Origin: Bordetella parapertussis | GTDB taxonomy: Bacteria; Pseudomonadota; Gammaproteobacteria; Burkholderiales; Burkholderiaceae_C | Assembly (NCBI GenBank): GCA_943328885.2 | Contig: CALQBT020000126.1 | Span: 1 to 7,353, forward strand | Direction: 5' to 3' | DNA: 7,353 bases | Part shown: in pieces, positions 4,863-7,353 of the stretch | Layout: each line of letters begins with the position of its first letter | Position numbering within the stretch: position 1 is the stretch's first letter | The notes under the pieces: generated by a model | The model's database searches: none | Seen by the model: the letters and a program-made list of their open reading frames with translations, nothing else | What the model was told of the DNA's origin: nothing | Translations under genes and position numbers: made by a program

Positions 4863-5714
4863 ATGGTCACACTCACCACAGCCGATGGCGTCTGTCTGCA
4901 GCTGCACACTTGGCCAGCGCCGGCAGGCCCGGTGTGCGGCAGTGTGCTGATCGTCCACGGCCTGGGCGAGCATGGTGGGCGCTACGCCCATGTTGCGGCC
5001 CGCTTGGCTGGCCAGGGCTGGGCAGTGGCCGCTTATGACCAGCGCGGCCATGGGCTGTCGACCGGTCCGCGCGGAGGACTGGCCGTCGCCCACAGCCTGC
5101 TGGCCGACCTCGGCGCGGTGATCGCGCACCAGCGCCGCGTGCTGCCAGCCCCTTTGTTTTTGCTGGGCCACAGCATGGGCGGGCTGTTGGTGGGTCGCTA
5201 TGTCGCCGAGGCCTTGTCGCCGACGCCGGCCGCTTGGTGGCAGGCGGTTGACGGTTTGGTGATGTCCTCGCCCGCGATCGACCCTGGCATGAGCCGCGTG
5301 CAGAAACTGCTGCTGGCACTGGCCGCGCCGATCGCGCCTGGTCTGGCGCTGGGCAATGGGCTGAAGCCGGCCTGGGTCTGTAGCGACCCGGCGGTGGTAC
5401 GGGACTATGTCGCTGACCGACTGAACCACGACCGCGTCACCCCGCGCTTGGTGCGCTTCATCGTCGATGCCGGTGTGCTGCTGCGCGCTTGCGCGCCGCG
5501 CTGGACCACGCCGACGCTGCTGCTGTATGCCGGTGCTGACCGTTGCGTCGCAGCGAGCGGCAGCGAGGTTTTTGCCGCCGCTGCGCCGCCAGGCGTGGTG
5601 GCGTCGCATTGCTACGCGGGTCTGGCGCACGAGATCTTCAACGAGCCCGAGCAAGACCAGGTTTTGGCAGACCTGATGGCCTGGTTGGCGACACAGACGC
5701 CTGCACTGGCCTAA
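4863..5714 (+). CDS. Alpha/beta hydrolase, monoacylglycerol lipase/lysophospholipase type
   Basis: This 283-residue enzyme belongs to the serine-hydrolase group that includes monoacylglycerol lipases and PldB-type lysophospholipases (Hydrolase_4). Such enzymes hydrolyse ester bonds in lipid-derived substrates; the actual substrate is not evident. Visible motifs are the oxyanion-hole HGLGEHGGRY (32-41), DQRGHGLS (59-66), the nucleophile elbow GHSMGG with Ser104, acid Asp226 in AGADRCV, and His256 in LAHEIFNE. The cap region lies about 140-210. No signal peptide is seen, so it should be cytoplasmic. The ATG at 4863 matches the expected N-terminus, but no Shine-Dalgarno precedes it and a leaderless message is possible. 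The next gene begins 34 bases downstream on the same strand, so co-transcription is plausible. Confidence 0.92.
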   Translation: MVTLTTADGVCLQLHTWPAPAGPVCGSVLIVHGLGEHGGRYAHVAARLAGQGWAVAAYDQRGHGLSTGPRGGLAVAHSLLADLGAVIAHQRRVLPAPLFLLGHSMGGLLVGRYVAEALSPTPAAWWQAVDGLVMSSPAIDPGMSRVQKLLLALAAPIAPGLALGNGLKPAWVCSDPAVVRDYVADRLNHDRVTPRLVRFIVDAGVLLRACAPRWTTPTLLLYAGADRCVAASGSEVFAAAAPPGVVASHCYAGLAHEIFNEPEQDQVLADLMAWLATQTPALA

Positions 5715-5717
5715 ACT
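5712..5717 (+). promoter_or_regulatory. Candidate -10 box before the M20 peptidase gene
   Basis: TAAACT (four of six) overlaps the stop codon TAA of the hydrolase gene. It sits in the same context, CCTAAACT, as the candidate box before the hydrolase. A start near 5724 would leave a 25-base leader containing the GAGGA ribosome binding site. No proper -35 is seen; TTGGCG at 5685-5690 is 21 bases away. It may be chance. Confidence 0.22.
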
Positions 5718-5737
5718 GGCCGCGGCATCCGATCTTC

Positions 5738-5742
5738 GAGGA
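5738..5742 (+). promoter_or_regulatory. Ribosome binding site of the M20 peptidase gene
   Basis: GAGGA lies six bases before the ATG at 5749. It is the clearest Shine-Dalgarno in the window and fixes this start. Confidence 0.7.
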
Positions 5743-5748
5743 CAAACC

Positions 5749-7224
5749 ATGAACGCACGCGATCCCCTGCTGCCCTTGCAGCCCGACGAAGCCAGCGCGC
5801 TGGGCGCATACGCCGACCGCCGCTGGGACGAGGCCATCGTGCCTGCTCTGACCGACTACATCGGTGTGCCGGCCAAGAGCCCGATGTTCGACGCCGACTG
5901 GCAGGCCCACGGCCACCTCGAGCGCGTGGTGCACGATGCAGCGGCCTGGGTCGAGTCGCGAAAAGTGCCCGGACTGACGCTGGAGGTGGTGCGGATCGAT
6001 GGCCGCACGCCGGTAATCTTTTTCGAGATCCCGGCCACCCGCTCGGGATCCAGCGACACGGTGCTGATGTATGGCCACCTCGACAAGCAGCCCGAGTTCA
6101 CCGGTTGGCGCAAGGATCTTGGGCCCTGGACCCCCAAGTACGAGGGTGGCTTGCTCTATGGTCGTGGTGGTGCCGATGACGGTTATGCGGTCTACGCAGC
6201 CATCACCGCGGTCGAGGCGCTGAACGCTCAGGGGCTGACGCATCCGCGAATCGTCGGCCTGATCGAGACTTGTGAGGAAAGCGGTTCGCACGATTTGCCA
6301 CCTTACCTCGAGGCACTGCGGCCCCGCCTGGGCAAGGTCGGCTTGGTGGTGTGCCTGGACTCTGGTGCCGGCAATTACGACCAGCTCTGGCTGACAACGT
6401 CGCTGCGTGGGATGGTCTCTGGCGTGCTCAAGGTCGAGATCCTGACCGAGGGCATCCACTCGGGCGACGCCAGCGGGGTGGTGCCGTCGAGCTTTCGCGT
6501 GCTTCGCAGTCTGCTCGACCGGCTTGAGGATTCTTCCACCGGCCGCTTGCTGCCCGAGAGCTTCCATTGCCAGCTACCGACCGACCGGCTCGCGCAGGTG
6601 CAGGCGGCGGCCTCGATGCTGGGCGACGCGCTTTGGCAGAGGTTCCCCTGGGCCTGTGGTGCCGATGGCGGGGCCACCCTGCCCACGACCACCGACCCGG
6701 TCGAAGCGCTGCTCAACCGTACTTGGCGGCCGACGCTGTCGGTCACCGGGGTCGACGGATTTCCGGACATGAACAGCGCTGGCAACGTGTTGCGGCCTTA
6801 CACCGCCTTCAAGCTCAGCCTGCGCCTGCCGCCGCTGGTCGACGGGCATTTGGCCTCGTTGCAGCTCAAGACCTTGCTCGAAGACAACGCGCCCTACAAC
6901 GCCAAAGTCACTTTCCATCCCGACGGCCGGGCCGGCGCGCTGGGGGCAACCGGCTGGAACGCACCCGAGCTGGCGCCCTGGCTGGACACGGCATTGAACG
7001 CTGCATCGATTGCGCACTACGGAGCGCCGTTAGGCTACATCGGCCAGGGCGGCACCATCCCGCTCATGAGCATGTTGCAGAAGGGCTTCCCTGCCGCGCA
7101 GATGATGGTCTGCGGCGTGCTGGGCCCCAAGAGCAACGCCCACGGGCCCAACGAGTTCCTGCACGTGCCCTATGCCAAGCGACTGACCGCCGCAGTGGCC
7201 CAGGTGATCGCCGCCTGCCCCTGA
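5749..7224 (+). CDS. M20 family metallopeptidase (dipeptidase-like)
   Basis: This 491-residue protein resembles the cytosolic dipeptidase/carnosinase-like branch of the M20 family, two-metal aminoacyl hydrolases that cleave dipeptides or related amides. The full active site is visible: metal ligand His110 and Asp112 in YGHLDKQP, bridging Asp143 in GRGGADDG, general base Glu176 and metal ligand Glu177 in ETCEESGS, Asp204 in VCLDSG, and His465 in SNAHGPNE. The dimerisation or lid domain inserts at about residues 220-390 and carries GIHSGD (235-240), whose His237 normally reaches into the partner's active site. Length is normal for the group, no signal peptide is seen, and a good GAGGA precedes the start. 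It follows the lipase-type hydrolase by 34 bases. The substrate is unknown; peptide or amino-acid scavenging is inferred. Confidence 0.94.
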   Translation: MNARDPLLPLQPDEASALGAYADRRWDEAIVPALTDYIGVPAKSPMFDADWQAHGHLERVVHDAAAWVESRKVPGLTLEVVRIDGRTPVIFFEIPATRSGSSDTVLMYGHLDKQPEFTGWRKDLGPWTPKYEGGLLYGRGGADDGYAVYAAITAVEALNAQGLTHPRIVGLIETCEESGSHDLPPYLEALRPRLGKVGLVVCLDSGAGNYDQLWLTTSLRGMVSGVLKVEILTEGIHSGDASGVVPSSFRVLRSLLDRLEDSSTGRLLPESFHCQLPTDRLAQVQAAASMLGDALWQRFPWACGADGGATLPTTTDPVEALLNRTWRPTLSVTGVDGFPDMNSAGNVLRPYTAFKLSLRLPPLVDGHLASLQLKTLLEDNAPYNAKVTFHPDGRAGALGATGWNAPELAPWLDTALNAASIAHYGAPLGYIGQGGTIPLMSMLQKGFPAAQMMVCGVLGPKSNAHGPNEFLHVPYAKRLTAAVAQVIAACP

Positions 7225-7235
7225 GCGCCCCGAGG

Positions 7236-7353
7236 CCGCCAGCAGGCGGCCAGAGTCCGTCGCACACTCAAGAGCTTGTCCGCCAGCAGGCGGCCAGAGT
7301 CCGTCGCACACTCAAGAGCTTGTCCGCCAGCAGGCGGCCAGAGTCCGTCGCAC
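7236..7353. repeat. 44-bp exact tandem repeat, at least 2.7 copies
   Basis: Units begin at 7236, 7280 and 7324; the first two are identical over all 44 bases and the third is identical over the 30 bases before the window ends. Each unit starts with a hairpin CCGCC-AGCA-GGCGG and contains a second dyad, CAAG-AG-CTTG, near its 3' end. In the first unit flanking bases extend the hairpin to GGCCGCC/GGCGGCC (7234-7240 and 7245-7251), ten bases after the peptidase stop codon. The period is not a multiple of three, so it does not encode a repeated peptide. There are no variable spacers, so it is not a CRISPR array. The array may continue beyond the window. Confidence 0.95.

Noticed and set aside
4821..5837. 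Upstream extension of the lipoprotein frame to a 562-residue protein
   Set aside because: The extension is antisense to the hydrolase gene with its intact triad and would put the lipoprotein signal peptide in the middle of the protein.
5638..6567. 309-residue open frame on minus opposite the M20 peptidase
   Set aside because: Shadow frame; all M20 metal ligands are present in the plus-strand product.
7030..7311. Minus-strand open frames (93 and 67 residues) starting inside the tandem repeat
   Set aside because: They arise because the repeat lacks stops in two frames. The 44-bp period shifts the frame each unit, and most of their length is antisense to the peptidase gene.
7236..7353. CRISPR array at the window end
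   Set aside because: The 44-bp units are directly abutting and identical, with no unique spacers and no cas genes.

Overview
The window is high-GC, densely coded proteobacterial chromosome. Gene content and layout (a metX-metW pair with a four-base overlap, a YibF-like glutathione S-transferase, an M20 dipeptidase, short intergenic gaps) suggest a betaproteobacterium of the order Burkholderiales. This is inferred from protein resemblance and base composition only. I see no tRNA, rRNA, insertion sequence, prophage or CRISPR array.

Layout. (1) 1-538, minus: the N-terminal 179 residues of a short-chain dehydrogenase/reductase, cut by the window edge. (2) 539-807: a 269-base non-coding divergent region holding a 15-bp perfect GC-rich palindrome. 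(3) 808-1422, plus: a GST-family protein resembling E. coli YibF. (4) 1423-1648: a regulatory leader with a GC hairpin, a -10-like box, a SAM-II riboswitch aptamer and an intrinsic terminator ending 22 bases before the metX start codon. (5) 1649-3399, plus: metX and metW, overlapping at ATGA. (6) 3406-about 4820, minus: an exported trypsin-like serine protease preceded by a lipoprotein of unknown function, again overlapping at ATGA and convergent with metW with only six bases between stop codons. (7) 4863-7224, plus: an alpha/beta hydrolase of the monoacylglycerol lipase/lysophospholipase type, then an M20 metallopeptidase 34 bases downstream. (8) 7236-7353: an exact 44-bp tandem repeat running off the end of the window.

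How the parts work together. The clearest system is the methionine unit. MetX acylates homoserine, MetW is its conserved partner, and the leader carries a SAM aptamer so that S-adenosylmethionine, the pathway's downstream product, can switch the operon off. Here the aptamer is followed seven bases later by a hairpin plus six-T intrinsic terminator, and a competing hairpin can be drawn between them, so control by premature transcription termination is the most economical model. The lipoprotein/protease pair looks like a two-gene cell-envelope unit. The hydrolase and peptidase are probably housekeeping or catabolic enzymes that may share a transcript.

Most coding genes are ordinary. The parts that merit a second look are the SAM-II/terminator leader, the 44-bp tandem repeat, the palindrome between the first two genes, and the uncharacterised lipoprotein beside the protease.
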